NCBI GenBank assembly: GCA_041390105.1 | Contig: JAWKQO010000003.1 | Coordinates: 558,001 to 622,000 of the forward strand | Reading direction: 5' to 3' | Origin: Gemmatimonadota bacterium | Lineage (GTDB): Bacteria > Gemmatimonadota > Gemmatimonadetes > Longimicrobiales > Gaopeijiaceae | Length of the DNA stretch: 64,000 nt | Shown: piece after piece, positions 50,104 to 58,882 of the stretch | Position numbering within the stretch: position 1 is the first letter of the stretch | Layout of the letters: each line of letters opens with the position of its first letter | Notes under the pieces: model-generated | Database searches by the model: none | What the model saw: only the letters and a program-made list of their open reading frames with translations | Told to the model about the DNA's origin: nothing | Program-made: the position numbers and the translations under genes

Positions 50104-51021
50104 ATGAGACGTCTTCCCCACCCTCCCCGCTGCGTGCAGTTGGACGTACGGATCGGGCGTAGCCACCAGCTCCACCTGTTCGAGAGGCCGGGGCTGTGGA
50201 TGGAGGCCGGCGAGCGCGACGCGCTGCTGGCCGACCTGCGCACGGTCGCCGACCGCTGCGCGGGCCCGGACGTGCTCCGCTACGGCGTGCTCTCGGGAGC
50301 ACCCGGGATGTTGGAGCGCGCCCTGATTGCGCTGCTGGTCCGCCGTGACAGCGGAGAGCCCATCGGATTCAACGCGATGTTCCTGCTGGACGTGGAGCTG
50401 GGCGGCCGCTGCCAGAGGATCCTCCATACCGGGCTCAGCATGCTGGTGCCGCGGCACCGGCGCGCCGGGCTCTCGTTGGCGCTCTACGGGGCACCCGCGC
50501 TGCTGGCCTTCGCGCGCAACCGCTTTCGCCGCCTCTGGGTGACCAACGTGTCCCAGGTTCCCGCGGCGATCGGGATGTTCGCCCACAACCTGCACGACGT
50601 GGTTCCCGCGCCCGGGGTTCGCCCCGCGCTCCGCATCCCGCACCGGGACATCGCCACCGCGCTGATGGCAGAGCATCGGGCCGTCTTCGGCGTCGGGGCG
50701 GACGCCGTCTTCGATCCGGAGCGTTTCGTGATCCGCAACGCCTACACGGGCGGGTCGGACGGCCTCAAGAAGCCTTTCTCCGCCTGCGCCGCCCACCGCG
50801 ACAGCACGGTCAACCACTATTGCCAGGAGCACCTGGACTACGAGCGCGGAGACGACTTCCTGCAGGTGGGCTCGCTGAGTCTTCCCCGCGCGGGCCTGTT
50901 GTCGCTTCGGCTCCTACGCGGCCTACTGCGCCGGGCACACCGCAGCGCGCGTCGAGGGGTCGCACCCTTCTCCCTTCCAGCGGTCGCGCGCGTGCACCGA
51001 CCGTCGGGAGTGGCCCGATGA
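50104..51021 (+). CDS. GNAT-like acyltransferase of an E1 operon
   Basis: A 305-residue protein with a GNAT-like fold. LIALLVRRDSGEPIGFNAMF (residues about 74-93) resembles strands beta2-beta4, and LVPRHRRAGLSLALYGAPAL (114-133) has the R-x-x-G-x-(G/A) acyl-CoA loop (RRAGLS), followed by WVTNVSQVPAAIGMFAHNL. It overlaps the E1-like gene by 4 bases (ATGA). The acyl donor and acceptor are unknown, and the assignment rests on motif shape only. Confidence 0.55.
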   Translation: MRRLPHPPRCVQLDVRIGRSHQLHLFERPGLWMEAGERDALLADLRTVADRCAGPDVLRYGVLSGAPGMLERALIALLVRRDSGEPIGFNAMFLLDVELGGRCQRILHTGLSMLVPRHRRAGLSLALYGAPALLAFARNRFRRLWVTNVSQVPAAIGMFAHNLHDVVPAPGVRPALRIPHRDIATALMAEHRAVFGVGADAVFDPERFVIRNAYTGGSDGLKKPFSACAAHRDSTVNHYCQEHLDYERGDDFLQVGSLSLPRAGLLSLRLLRGLLRRAHRSARRGVAPFSLPAVARVHRPSGVAR

Positions 51022-51914
51022 GCGCCGTGGCCTACGCGGAGATGACCGTCCGCAACGCGGGCTTCCTGAGCGCGCAGGAGCAGGTTCGTCTGCGCGACTC
51101 CGCCGTGTTCGTCTGTGGCGTCGGCGGAATGGGCGGCGCGGCGGCCCAGTCGCTGGTGCGGGCCGGGCTCGGACGGATCGCCTTGGCCGATCCGGACCGC
51201 TTCGAGGCCTCCAACCTCAACCGGCAGGTCTTCGCCACCACCGAAACGATCGGGCGTGAGAAGACCTACGCCACCGCGGACGCGCTGCTCAAGATCAATC
51301 CCGACCTGGATGTCGAGATCGTGGGCGCGGACTGGGTGGAGCACCTCCCTGCCCTGCTCACCCGCTGCCCGGTGGTGGTGAACGGCATGGACGATCTCCG
51401 TGCTGCGATCGCCCTCTACCGCGAGGCGGGCCGTCGCGGTGCCACCGTCGTGGACGCCTACACGTCCCCTTTGCCTTCGGTCACGGTGGTCACACCCCGC
51501 GATCCCCGGCCCGAGCAGCGGTTGCGTTATCCCACCGCCTCGCTGCCGCTCGCGCAGATCGAGCCGGAGCACGTGCGCGCTTCGTTCCTCCGGGAGATCG
51601 CGTTCGTCATCGCTCACACCTCGAGCCTGAAGCGCATCGACGCCCAGGTGGTCCGAGAGATCCTGGAAGGCACGCGGGCGCGCAGCTCCTACGCACCGGT
51701 GGTGATCTCCGCGGGCACCCTCATGGCCTTCGAGGCCGTGCAGGCCCTCCTGGGGCGACCGAGCGCAGCCGGACCGGCGGGCTACTTCCTCGATCTCTGG
51801 TCCGGCCGCATCCAGCGGCCGGGCCGCGGCTGGTGGAGCCGGCTGCGCACGTGGTTCGCCTACCGGGCCCTGGCGGCCCACCCTCCCTTCTCTGGCCAGG
51901 AGGCAACCCGATGA
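51018..51914 (+). CDS. ThiF/E1-like adenylating enzyme
   Basis: A 298-residue member of the ThiF/MoeB/HesA superfamily: nucleotide-binding GVGGMGG at 34-40, LADPDRFEASNLNRQVFA (57-74) with the ATP/Mg residues Asp58, Asp60, Asn66, Asn68, Arg69, Gln70, and VVNGMDDLRAAIALYREAG. Only two cysteines (33, 117) exist in the whole protein. There is no CxxC zinc pair and no clear catalytic Cys, so adenylation alone (as in MccB-type enzymes) is likely. It overlaps both neighbours by 4 bases. Substrate unknown. Confidence 0.85.
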   Translation: MSAVAYAEMTVRNAGFLSAQEQVRLRDSAVFVCGVGGMGGAAAQSLVRAGLGRIALADPDRFEASNLNRQVFATTETIGREKTYATADALLKINPDLDVEIVGADWVEHLPALLTRCPVVVNGMDDLRAAIALYREAGRRGATVVDAYTSPLPSVTVVTPRDPRPEQRLRYPTASLPLAQIEPEHVRASFLREIAFVIAHTSSLKRIDAQVVREILEGTRARSSYAPVVISAGTLMAFEAVQALLGRPSAAGPAGYFLDLWSGRIQRPGRGWWSRLRTWFAYRALAAHPPFSGQEATR

Positions 51915-53023
51915 GTGCGCTACGCCTTCGCGCCCGGGACTTCGACGGGTTCTTCTCCGTTCCGTTCCGCCAATACCCGGCGGCGTGTCCTACCACGTCA
52001 CCGCTCCGCTCCGAACTGCGGAAGATGCTGGACGGCGCCGCGAATCCGGTGTTCACCGGACCCGACGACATCACCTACTTCACGGCGTTGCGCGGAGACG
52101 AGGCGGTGGGTCGCATCACGGCACACGTGCACCGTGCCGCGAATGAACGCTACGGACTTCGTCGCGGCTCGTTCGGGTTCTTCGATTGCACCGATGAGGG
52201 AGAGGTCGCTCGCATCCTGCTCGACGCGGCCAGCGACTGGCTGCGCGAGCGCGGCTGCGACGAGATCGTGGGCAACTTCAATCTCACGGCCATGCAGGAG
52301 ATGGGTGTGGTGATCGACGGCCACGAGCACGCGCCCTTCCTGGCGCAGCAGCACAACCCTGCCTGGATCCCGGCGCTGCTCCGGGAGAATGGGTTCGAAG
52401 GGCTCTTTCCGATGACGAGCTGGCACCTGGACCTGCGTGCCGTGAAACCGGCCGACCTGCTGGGGCCTCGTCAGCGCGCGCTCCTGGACGACGGGCACCT
52501 GCGCCTCTCCGCCGTCGGCCGGCGGCGGTTCCGGAGCTCGATGGAGGTTACGCGAGCCCTGCTCAACAGCTCCTTCGCGCAGAATCCGCTGTTCGTGCCG
52601 CTCACGGAGGCCGAGTTCCGCTTTCAGGCAGAAGCGATGCTCTCGATCTACGACCCCCGTATCAGCTTCCTGGCCCATCTCGACGACCAGGCCTGCGGCG
52701 TGATCGTGTGTCTGCCCGACGTCTATCCGCTGCTGCGCGCCACGCGCTCCCGCATCGGATGGACGACGCCCCTCCACTACCTGCGCTACCGCGCGCGCAG
52801 GACGCGCGCCTCGCTGATCTTCGGCGGCGTGGTGCCCGAGATGCAGAATCGGGGTCTGGCGGGGTTGCTCCTGTACCACGCGCTGAGCGCCATGCAGCGG
52901 GCCGGCTATACCGACCTCGGCATCACCTGGATCTCCGACACCAATCCTTCCAGCCTCCGGCAGATGGAGAAGATCGGTGCGGAGCCGCTCCACCGCCTCG
53001 CGCTCTTCCGGAGGTCGATCTGA
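51911..53023 (+). CDS. double GNAT protein (YghO-like)
   Basis: A 370-residue protein with two GNAT-like halves. The first half (about 55-170) has YFTALRGDEAVGRITAHVHR, DEIVGNFNLTAMQEMGVVID and QHNPAWIPALLRENGFEGLF, which recall the YghO family. The second half (about 210-370) has FGGVVPEMQNRGLAGLLLYH (QNRGLAG acyl-CoA loop, 312-318) and ITWISDTNPSSLRQMEKIGA. It overlaps the E1-like gene by 4 bases. The gene is followed within 2 bases by a cytochrome gene. Function unknown. Confidence 0.75.
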   Translation: MSALRLRARDFDGFFSVPFRQYPAACPTTSPLRSELRKMLDGAANPVFTGPDDITYFTALRGDEAVGRITAHVHRAANERYGLRRGSFGFFDCTDEGEVARILLDAASDWLRERGCDEIVGNFNLTAMQEMGVVIDGHEHAPFLAQQHNPAWIPALLRENGFEGLFPMTSWHLDLRAVKPADLLGPRQRALLDDGHLRLSAVGRRRFRSSMEVTRALLNSSFAQNPLFVPLTEAEFRFQAEAMLSIYDPRISFLAHLDDQACGVIVCLPDVYPLLRATRSRIGWTTPLHYLRYRARRTRASLIFGGVVPEMQNRGLAGLLLYHALSAMQRAGYTDLGITWISDTNPSSLRQMEKIGAEPLHRLALFRRSI

Positions 53024-53024
53024 C

Positions 53025-54716
53025 ATGCATGCACGAGGATCGTCTCCTGTCGTTCGCGCACTGTTGTGCGCAGCGCTCGCCGCTTCCGGCTGCTCGGTCC
53101 CGGGACGCTTCCTGCGTGGCTACGCGGAAGCGGACGCGACGGGAATGGAGTCGTTGGGCGGAACCGGTGCCTACGCGCACGCGCCCGCTGAGGTGCGCGG
53201 TCAGGTGCGCTTCGTGTTCGACGACTTCGGCAGTCTGACCACGGATGTGCTCGACACCTACGCACTGCCCTGGAAGGTGGTGGGCGCCGCCCTGGTGCTC
53301 GAGCAGGCCCGCAGCGCCGGCGCCCCCGTCAGCACCGCGACGCTCGAGGCCGTGCTTCGCCGGTTCGGGTTCCTGACGCCCCGCCGCATCGCCAACTGGG
53401 AAGGGCCGCAGCCCCGGCTGGAACGTCCGCTCGGCGTGGTGGCCGGGGTGGCGCGGCGCGGCCTGCCGGCCGTGGAGCTGGAGATCGCCAACGTGGGCTG
53501 CGCGGCCTGTCACGCGGGTCCGCTCTACGGGGCGGACGGCCAGGTTACCGCGGACGCGTGGCTCGGCCTCCCCAACAGCTCGCTCGACCTGAGCGGGTAC
53601 GCCGACCATGCCCTGGCTGCGCTGCAGAAGGGGCTGTCCGAGCCCGACACCCTGCTGGCGATCATGGATGCGCTCTTTCCGATCATGGGAAGCCGTGAGC
53701 GCTCGACGATCCGCAAGCACGTGTTGCCCGACGCGCGCGCCGCGCTGGAGGCGCGGCAGGCAACGCTCGGCGGTCTGCTTCCCTTCGAGAACGGCGGACC
53801 CGGGCTGATGAACGGCGTCGGATCGCTGCGCTTTCTGCTCGGTCTCTCGCACGAGGACGCGCGCCCCCTCGAACGCGCTTGGGCGTCGCCGCCGGATCTG
53901 ACCGGCACCACGCTTCGTCGTACCCTGCTCTCCGATGGGGCCTACGCACCGCCGGGCAGCTCGCGCTACGGCCCGCTCACCCGGGAGGAGCGCTCCCCCG
54001 GTCACATCCGCGAGCTGGCGGGCATCGCCTCGCTGTTCCTGGTGGGAACGCAGGGCGTCGAACCCGAGGTGGCCCGGCGCGCCATCCCCTCCGTCGAGGA
54101 GGTGCTCGAGTTCGCCGACCGCTTGCAGCCACCTCCGTTTCCGGGGCCGATCGACTCCACGCTCGCATCCGCTGGACGCGCCGTGTATGAGCGCGACTGC
54201 GCGGTGTGTCACGGGGTCTACGCGCGCGAGGGCCGTCGGGAGCGACTGGTGCTGCACCCCAACCGACTGACCGCGCAGGATCGCATGGGTACCGATCCGG
54301 TTCGCTGGCAGGCGGCAGACTCACTCGCGTTGGCCACCGTGGAGGCCAGCGGCTACGACCGCTATCTGGACGCGCTCAACGATGGGGGCTACGTCGCGCC
54401 CGACCTGGCGGGCCTCTGGGCCACCGCCCCCTACCTGCACAACGGGTCGGTGCCGACCCTCTGGCACCTGCTGCACGCCGCGCAGCGGCCCCGGCGTTTC
54501 TGGGTGGGCGGTCACGCGCTGGACCTGGAGCGCGTCGGGATCCGTGGCGAAGTGGACGCGCGGGGGGACTACGGCTATCCGGCGGACTATGTCCCGTGGT
54601 CACAGCCCTTTCTGTACGACACACGCGAGCCTGGCCGCGGCAACCAGGGGCACGAGTTCCGGACCCTCACCGACGAGGAGAGGCACGCGCTGTTGGAGTA
54701 CCTGAAGTTGCTGTAG
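53025..54716 (+). CDS. dihaem c-type cytochrome, lipoprotein (peroxidase-like)
   Basis: A 563-residue exported protein. A lipobox (AASGC, Cys23) follows a signal. Two haem-binding motifs, CAACH at 159-163 and CAVCH at 392-396, are 230 residues apart, as in dihaem cytochrome c peroxidase-like oxidoreductases. YVAPDLAGLWATAPYLHNGS, the usual region with the distal-haem ligand, lies near 455. ATG 53025 has a GGAGG site and starts just after the stop of the double-GNAT gene. It should act in the periplasm, which is hard to reconcile with three cytoplasmic partners; it may oxidise their exported product. Confidence 0.85.
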   Translation: MHARGSSPVVRALLCAALAASGCSVPGRFLRGYAEADATGMESLGGTGAYAHAPAEVRGQVRFVFDDFGSLTTDVLDTYALPWKVVGAALVLEQARSAGAPVSTATLEAVLRRFGFLTPRRIANWEGPQPRLERPLGVVAGVARRGLPAVELEIANVGCAACHAGPLYGADGQVTADAWLGLPNSSLDLSGYADHALAALQKGLSEPDTLLAIMDALFPIMGSRERSTIRKHVLPDARAALEARQATLGGLLPFENGGPGLMNGVGSLRFLLGLSHEDARPLERAWASPPDLTGTTLRRTLLSDGAYAPPGSSRYGPLTREERSPGHIRELAGIASLFLVGTQGVEPEVARRAIPSVEEVLEFADRLQPPPFPGPIDSTLASAGRAVYERDCAVCHGVYAREGRRERLVLHPNRLTAQDRMGTDPVRWQAADSLALATVEASGYDRYLDALNDGGYVAPDLAGLWATAPYLHNGSVPTLWHLLHAAQRPRRFWVGGHALDLERVGIRGEVDARGDYGYPADYVPWSQPFLYDTREPGRGNQGHEFRTLTDEERHALLEYLKLL

Positions 54717-54809
54717 GCTTCGGGGAACGGCCCAGGTGCGCCGGCCGCCGACCACAGCCGGCTGGACGTGCAGTGCAGGGTCTCAACCCTCAGGAGCCCG
54801 CCGGACCCC

Positions 54810-55817
54810 ATGGAAGGCCCACCCATCACCACGCGCCGTCGCTTCCTGGCCGGCCTGCTCGGTACCGCCGGCGTGGGCGCGGTCTCCGGGCAGCTCTGGG
54901 GCGAAGCCGCCGGGAGTGGCGTCCCCACACCGGCGGCCACCCGGCTCCCGGCAGAGCGGATCGGAGTGCAGCTCTACACCGTGCGTGACCTGCTGCCCGC
55001 CGACCGGCTGGGGCTCGAGGGCACGCTGGAGCTGCTGAGCGATGTCGGGATCACCGGGATCGAGCTCGCGGGCGACTTCCTGGGGCACACACCGGGCGCG
55101 CTACGCGCGTTGGCCGCGCAGCACGGCATCCAGATCGTCGGCAACCACTTCGGCCCCCGCACCATGGACGGCGCCAACCCATGGTACGACGAGGCGGGAC
55201 GGAGCCAGATCTTCGCCGAAGCCACGGAGTTGGGCCTCGAGTACGTCGGCACCGGGCACTACTACAACGTGCCGCTCACCAGCGACGGCTTCCGGGCGTT
55301 CGCGGCGACCCTGAACGCGTGGGGCGCCGCTGCATCCGCCGCCGGCCTCAAGTTCTACTTTCACAACCACGACGCCGAATTCACGCGGGTCGCAGGGCGG
55401 CCGCTCTTCGAGATCCTGCTGGAGGACACCGACCCCGACCTGGTGGCGTTCGAGCTCGATCTGGGCTGGACGGCGATCGCGGGAGAAGACGTGTATGGGA
55501 TCGTGAGGCAACATCAGCATCGATTCCCGTACTTCCACGTCAAGGACTTCAGGTTCGATGCCGACGGCCCCCGCGAAACGAAACCGAACACCCTCGCGGC
55601 CGGACGACGGTTCACCTTCACCGACGTCGGTAAAGGGCAGATCGACTGGGCCCGTCTCTTCACCACGCTGGACGATCCGACGCAGCACCGGTACCTGATC
55701 GAGCGGGACGACGCAGGAAACGACAGAGCGGCGGAGGGCAGGCCGCCCACCAACCCCGCCGGATCGGCCAATACCGTCTGGGTCAGCCACCGCTTTCTGA
55801 CCGAGTTGGACTTCTGA
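54810..55817 (+). CDS. Tat-exported xylose isomerase-like TIM-barrel protein
   Basis: A 335-residue sugar phosphate isomerase/epimerase (AP_endonuc_2/IolE-like). A twin-arginine signal (TTRRRFLAGLLGTAGVGAV) is at residues about 7-25. Barrel and metal-site segments include IGVQLYTVRDLLPADRLGLE, LKFYFHNHDAEFTRVAGRPL (H-N-H-D-x-E), LVAFELDLGWTAIAGEDVYG, FPYFHVKDF and RYLIERDDAG. It is probably a periplasmic sugar-modifying enzyme. It stands 93 bases after the cytochrome gene and before the Tct genes; a link to either is uncertain. Confidence 0.85.
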   Translation: MEGPPITTRRRFLAGLLGTAGVGAVSGQLWGEAAGSGVPTPAATRLPAERIGVQLYTVRDLLPADRLGLEGTLELLSDVGITGIELAGDFLGHTPGALRALAAQHGIQIVGNHFGPRTMDGANPWYDEAGRSQIFAEATELGLEYVGTGHYYNVPLTSDGFRAFAATLNAWGAAASAAGLKFYFHNHDAEFTRVAGRPLFEILLEDTDPDLVAFELDLGWTAIAGEDVYGIVRQHQHRFPYFHVKDFRFDADGPRETKPNTLAAGRRFTFTDVGKGQIDWARLFTTLDDPTQHRYLIERDDAGNDRAAEGRPPTNPAGSANTVWVSHRFLTELDF

Positions 55818-55908
55818 AGGAGGGCACCGTGCACACACGCACCTTGGGAACACCGTGCAAGGACACCGCTATGGAGAGGGTTCGCAACGCATGATCGATC
55901 GGTAGACC

Positions 55909-56898
55909 GTGACCAAGCGAGCATCCCCCCGCGCGTGGCTCCGCGTCGCCGCCGCGCTCGCCATCCTGGCCACCGCCTGCCTCCCCAACGGGGGCACGCG
56001 CGGCTGGGAGTGCATCGCCCCCGCCAATGTCGGCGGCGGGTGGGACCGGACCTGCCGCTCGGCGGGTCTGGTCATGGGAGAGCTGGGCCTGAGCCCGGGT
56101 GCCGTGCGCACCCTGAACATGCCCGGTGCCGGTGGTGGCGTGGCCTACGCCCACGCGGTGGCCCAGCGCAACGAAGATCCGGATGTGCTGTTCGCGGCCA
56201 GCCCCGGCACCACGCTTCTCCTCGGCCAAGGGCAGTGGGGACGCCTCACCGAGGACGATGTCCGGTGGGTGGGCGCGGTGGGAGCCGAGTACGGCGTGTT
56301 GGCGGTCGCCGCCGACGCTCCCTGGCAGAACCTGGGCGACCTGCTGGCCGCCTGGCGCGCCGACCCCACGAGCATCGCCGTGAGCGGAGGAAGCGCCGCG
56401 GCGGGTCAGGACCACATGAAGGTGCTCCTGCTGGCCCACCGGGCCGGCCTCGACCCACGCTCCATCCGCTACGTGCCCTTCGACGGTGGCGGCGAGGCCA
56501 TGACCGCCCTGCTCGGTGGATTCGTACAGGTGTTCAGCGGCGAGGTGTCGGAGATCCTGGGGCAGGTGCAAGCCGGCCGCATGCGTCCGATCACGGTGAT
56601 GGCACCGCACCGCCTGGGAGGCGTCCTCGAAGGCGTCGCCACGGCGCGCGAAGCGGGCGTGGAGGTGGACTGGGTGACCTGGCGCGGTTTCTTCGCGCCG
56701 GGTGGCATCAGCGACGAGCGCTACCGGGAATGGGTGGACGTCTTCACGCGATTGGCGGCGACGCCCGAGTGGGAGGCGGCCCGCAGACAGAACCGCTGGG
56801 AGCCGTACGCCATGGTGGGCGACGAGTTCGACGCGTTCGTGAAGCAGCAGGTGCGTGACTTCCGCGAGATGTCGCGGGAGATCGGACTGATCCGGTGA
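55909..56898 (+). CDS. tctC: tripartite tricarboxylate transporter substrate-binding protein
   Basis: A 329-residue TctC/Bug-type periplasmic receptor. A lipobox (ATAC, Cys24) follows a signal peptide, so it is tethered. ECIAPANVGGGWDRTCRSA, the first ligand loop (P-x-x-x-G-G-x-x-D), and LNMPGAGGGVAYAHAV, VGAVGAEYGVLAVAADAPW and RYVPFDGGGEAMTALLGGFV are canonical Bug motifs. The GTG 55909 start is followed by TKRASPRAWLR. It is the first gene of tctCBA. The carboxylate bound is unknown. Confidence 0.9.
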   Translation: MTKRASPRAWLRVAAALAILATACLPNGGTRGWECIAPANVGGGWDRTCRSAGLVMGELGLSPGAVRTLNMPGAGGGVAYAHAVAQRNEDPDVLFAASPGTTLLLGQGQWGRLTEDDVRWVGAVGAEYGVLAVAADAPWQNLGDLLAAWRADPTSIAVSGGSAAAGQDHMKVLLLAHRAGLDPRSIRYVPFDGGGEAMTALLGGFVQVFSGEVSEILGQVQAGRMRPITVMAPHRLGGVLEGVATAREAGVEVDWVTWRGFFAPGGISDERYREWVDVFTRLAATPEWEAARRQNRWEPYAMVGDEFDAFVKQQVRDFREMSREIGLIR

Positions 56899-57356
56899 CG
56901 GCGTCCACACGCACCGACCGTGTCACGGGTCTGACGCTCGTGCTGCTGGGACTGGCCGTAGGCGCCGAGGCCACCACCTTCAACGTCCTCTTCCTCACCG
57001 ACCCGGTGGGGCCCAAGGCCCTTCCGCTGCTCTCCGCAGCCGTGTTCGTGGTCTCAGGCATCCTTTTGCTGGCCCGTCCGGGGACCACGGGAAGCTGGCC
57101 GCAGCGCGCGGTGCTGCTGCGCATGGCCGGCGCGGTGACCATGTTCGGCGTGTATGCTGCGCTGCTGGCGCCACTGGGCTTCGTGGTGGCTACCACGCTG
57201 ACGGTCACGGTGCTCTCCGTGCTCTTCGACGGGCCCTGGCTCAAGAGCCTGGGCGCCGCCACGGCGCTTTCCGCTGTGCTCTGGTACCTCTTCGTGTGGG
57301 CATTGGGGCTCGACCTTCCCTTGGGCAGCGTGTGGGAGGCCCTATGGATGCGCTGA
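56895..57356 (+). CDS. tctB: TctB small membrane subunit
   Basis: A 153-residue protein with four membrane helices: TGLTLVLLGLAVGAEATTF, PLLSAAVFVVSGILLLARP, MAGAVTMFGVYAALLAPLGF and TALSAVLWYLFVWALGLDLP. It matches the small TctB subunit in size, topology and position. The GTG at 56895 overlaps the tctC stop, and its 3' end overlaps tctA by 13 bases. Confidence 0.88.
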   Translation: MTASTRTDRVTGLTLVLLGLAVGAEATTFNVLFLTDPVGPKALPLLSAAVFVVSGILLLARPGTTGSWPQRAVLLRMAGAVTMFGVYAALLAPLGFVVATTLTVTVLSVLFDGPWLKSLGAATALSAVLWYLFVWALGLDLPLGSVWEALWMR

Positions 57357-58861
57357 CCCACCTCGTGGGGGGCTTCGGTGTAGCGCTCCAGCCGGTGAAC
57401 CTGCTGTTGGCCTTCGTGGGCGTGCTGGTGGGCACGTTCGTGGGCATGCTCCCGGGCATCGGTCCCATCAACGCCATCGCCATCCTCATCCCGCTCACCT
57501 TCGCCACCGGCATGAGCCCGGAGTCCGCGCTCATCCTGATGGCCGGGATCTACTACGGCTCCCAGTACGGCAACTCCATCAGCACCATCCTGCTCAACGT
57601 GCCGGGTACGGCATCGGCGGTGGTGACGGCGCTGGACGGCAACGCCATGACCCGACAGGGGCGGGGCGGGCCGGCGCTGGCCATGGCGGCCATCGCGTCG
57701 TTCTTCGGTGGCACCGTCTCGATCTTCTTTCTGGTGCTCTTCGCGCCCCTGCTGGCGGAGTGGGCCATCCGCTTCGGGCCGGCCGAATACTTCGCGCTCA
57801 TGGTCTTCGCCTTCGCCGCGCTCTCGAGCTTGTCGAGTGGCACGCTGATCAAGGGTCTGGCGGCCACGGCCTTCGGCCTTCTGCTGGCCACGGTGGGGCT
57901 CGACCCCAACAGCTCGGTGCCCCGCTTCACGTTCGGGCAGATCAAGCTGCTGGACGGGATGGACTTCGTGGTGGTGACCATCGGTCTCTTCGCCGTGAGC
58001 GAGGTGCTGCAGCTGCTGGAGGACACCGACCGCGGCCAGGCGGTGACCAGCTCCTTTGGTCGCGTGATGATCACCATGAAGGAGTTCGTCACGTCGTTGG
58101 GAGCCATGATCCGCGGCAGCGTGCTCGGCTTCCTGGTGGGCGTGTTGCCCGGCGCCGGCGGCACCATCGCATCGTTCCTCGCCTACTCCACCGAGCAGCG
58201 GGTGTCCGACCGGGAGGGGACGTTCGGCAAGGGCGACATCCGTGGTGTGGCCGCGCCCGAGTCGGCCAACAACGCGGCTGCCAACGGAGCCATGATCCCG
58301 CTCCTCACGCTGGGTGTGCCCGGGAGCGGCACCACCGCGGTGCTGTTGGGCGCGCTCCTTGGGTTGGGCGTCACGCCCGGTCCGCTCCTCATCACCGAGG
58401 AGCCGGACCTGTTCTGGGGCCTGGCCGCATCCATGTACGTGGGGAACGTCTTCCTGCTGCTCCTCAACCTTCCCCTGGTGGGCGTCTTCGTCCGCGCGCT
58501 CACGGTGCCGCGCTGGTTCCTCCTGCCCGCCGTGGCCGCGCTCTCGTTCGTGGCCGTCTACGCCGTGAACCAGAGTGCGTTCGATCTGGTGCTCATGACG
58601 GGCTTCGGCGTGGTGGGGTATGCCATGCGCAAGGCGGGCATGCCGCTGGCGCCCGTGATTCTGGGTCTGGTGCTGGGCCCGCTGATGGAGAAGAGCCTGC
58701 GCCGCGCCATGTTCCTGTCCGGTGGCGACTGGGGCATCCTGTTCAGCTCTCCGATCGCCATCACGCTTTGGGTGTTGGCCGCGGCCAGCCTGGGCGCGCC
58801 CATGCTGATGGCGCGCCGTGCGCGGCTGCGCGAGGCGATGAGCGAGGGCGAGAACGACTAG
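57344..58861 (+). CDS. tctA: TctA large membrane subunit
   Basis: A 505-residue transporter subunit with about 11-12 helices. TctA motifs: GTFVGMLPGIGPINAIAILI, YYGSQYGNSISTILLNVPGT, and the second, inverted-topology equivalent LGFLVGVLPGAGGTIASFLA with PESANNAAANGAMIPLLTLG and VPGSGTTAVLLGALLGLGV. With TctB and the lipid-anchored receptor TctC it forms a Na+- or H+-driven uptake system for a di- or tricarboxylate. Confidence 0.93.
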   Translation: MDALTHLVGGFGVALQPVNLLLAFVGVLVGTFVGMLPGIGPINAIAILIPLTFATGMSPESALILMAGIYYGSQYGNSISTILLNVPGTASAVVTALDGNAMTRQGRGGPALAMAAIASFFGGTVSIFFLVLFAPLLAEWAIRFGPAEYFALMVFAFAALSSLSSGTLIKGLAATAFGLLLATVGLDPNSSVPRFTFGQIKLLDGMDFVVVTIGLFAVSEVLQLLEDTDRGQAVTSSFGRVMITMKEFVTSLGAMIRGSVLGFLVGVLPGAGGTIASFLAYSTEQRVSDREGTFGKGDIRGVAAPESANNAAANGAMIPLLTLGVPGSGTTAVLLGALLGLGVTPGPLLITEEPDLFWGLAASMYVGNVFLLLLNLPLVGVFVRALTVPRWFLLPAVAALSFVAVYAVNQSAFDLVLMTGFGVVGYAMRKAGMPLAPVILGLVLGPLMEKSLRRAMFLSGGDWGILFSSPIAITLWVLAAASLGAPMLMARRARLREAMSEGEND

Positions 58862-58882
58862 GACGTACCGAGCCGAGGCCCG

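Noticed and set aside
50104..53023. E1-like gene as part of a ubiquitin-like (E1/E2/JAB) conjugation or CBASS system
   Set aside because: No E2-like, JAB-like, ubiquitin-like or nucleotidyltransferase gene is nearby, and the E1 lacks a clear catalytic Cys.
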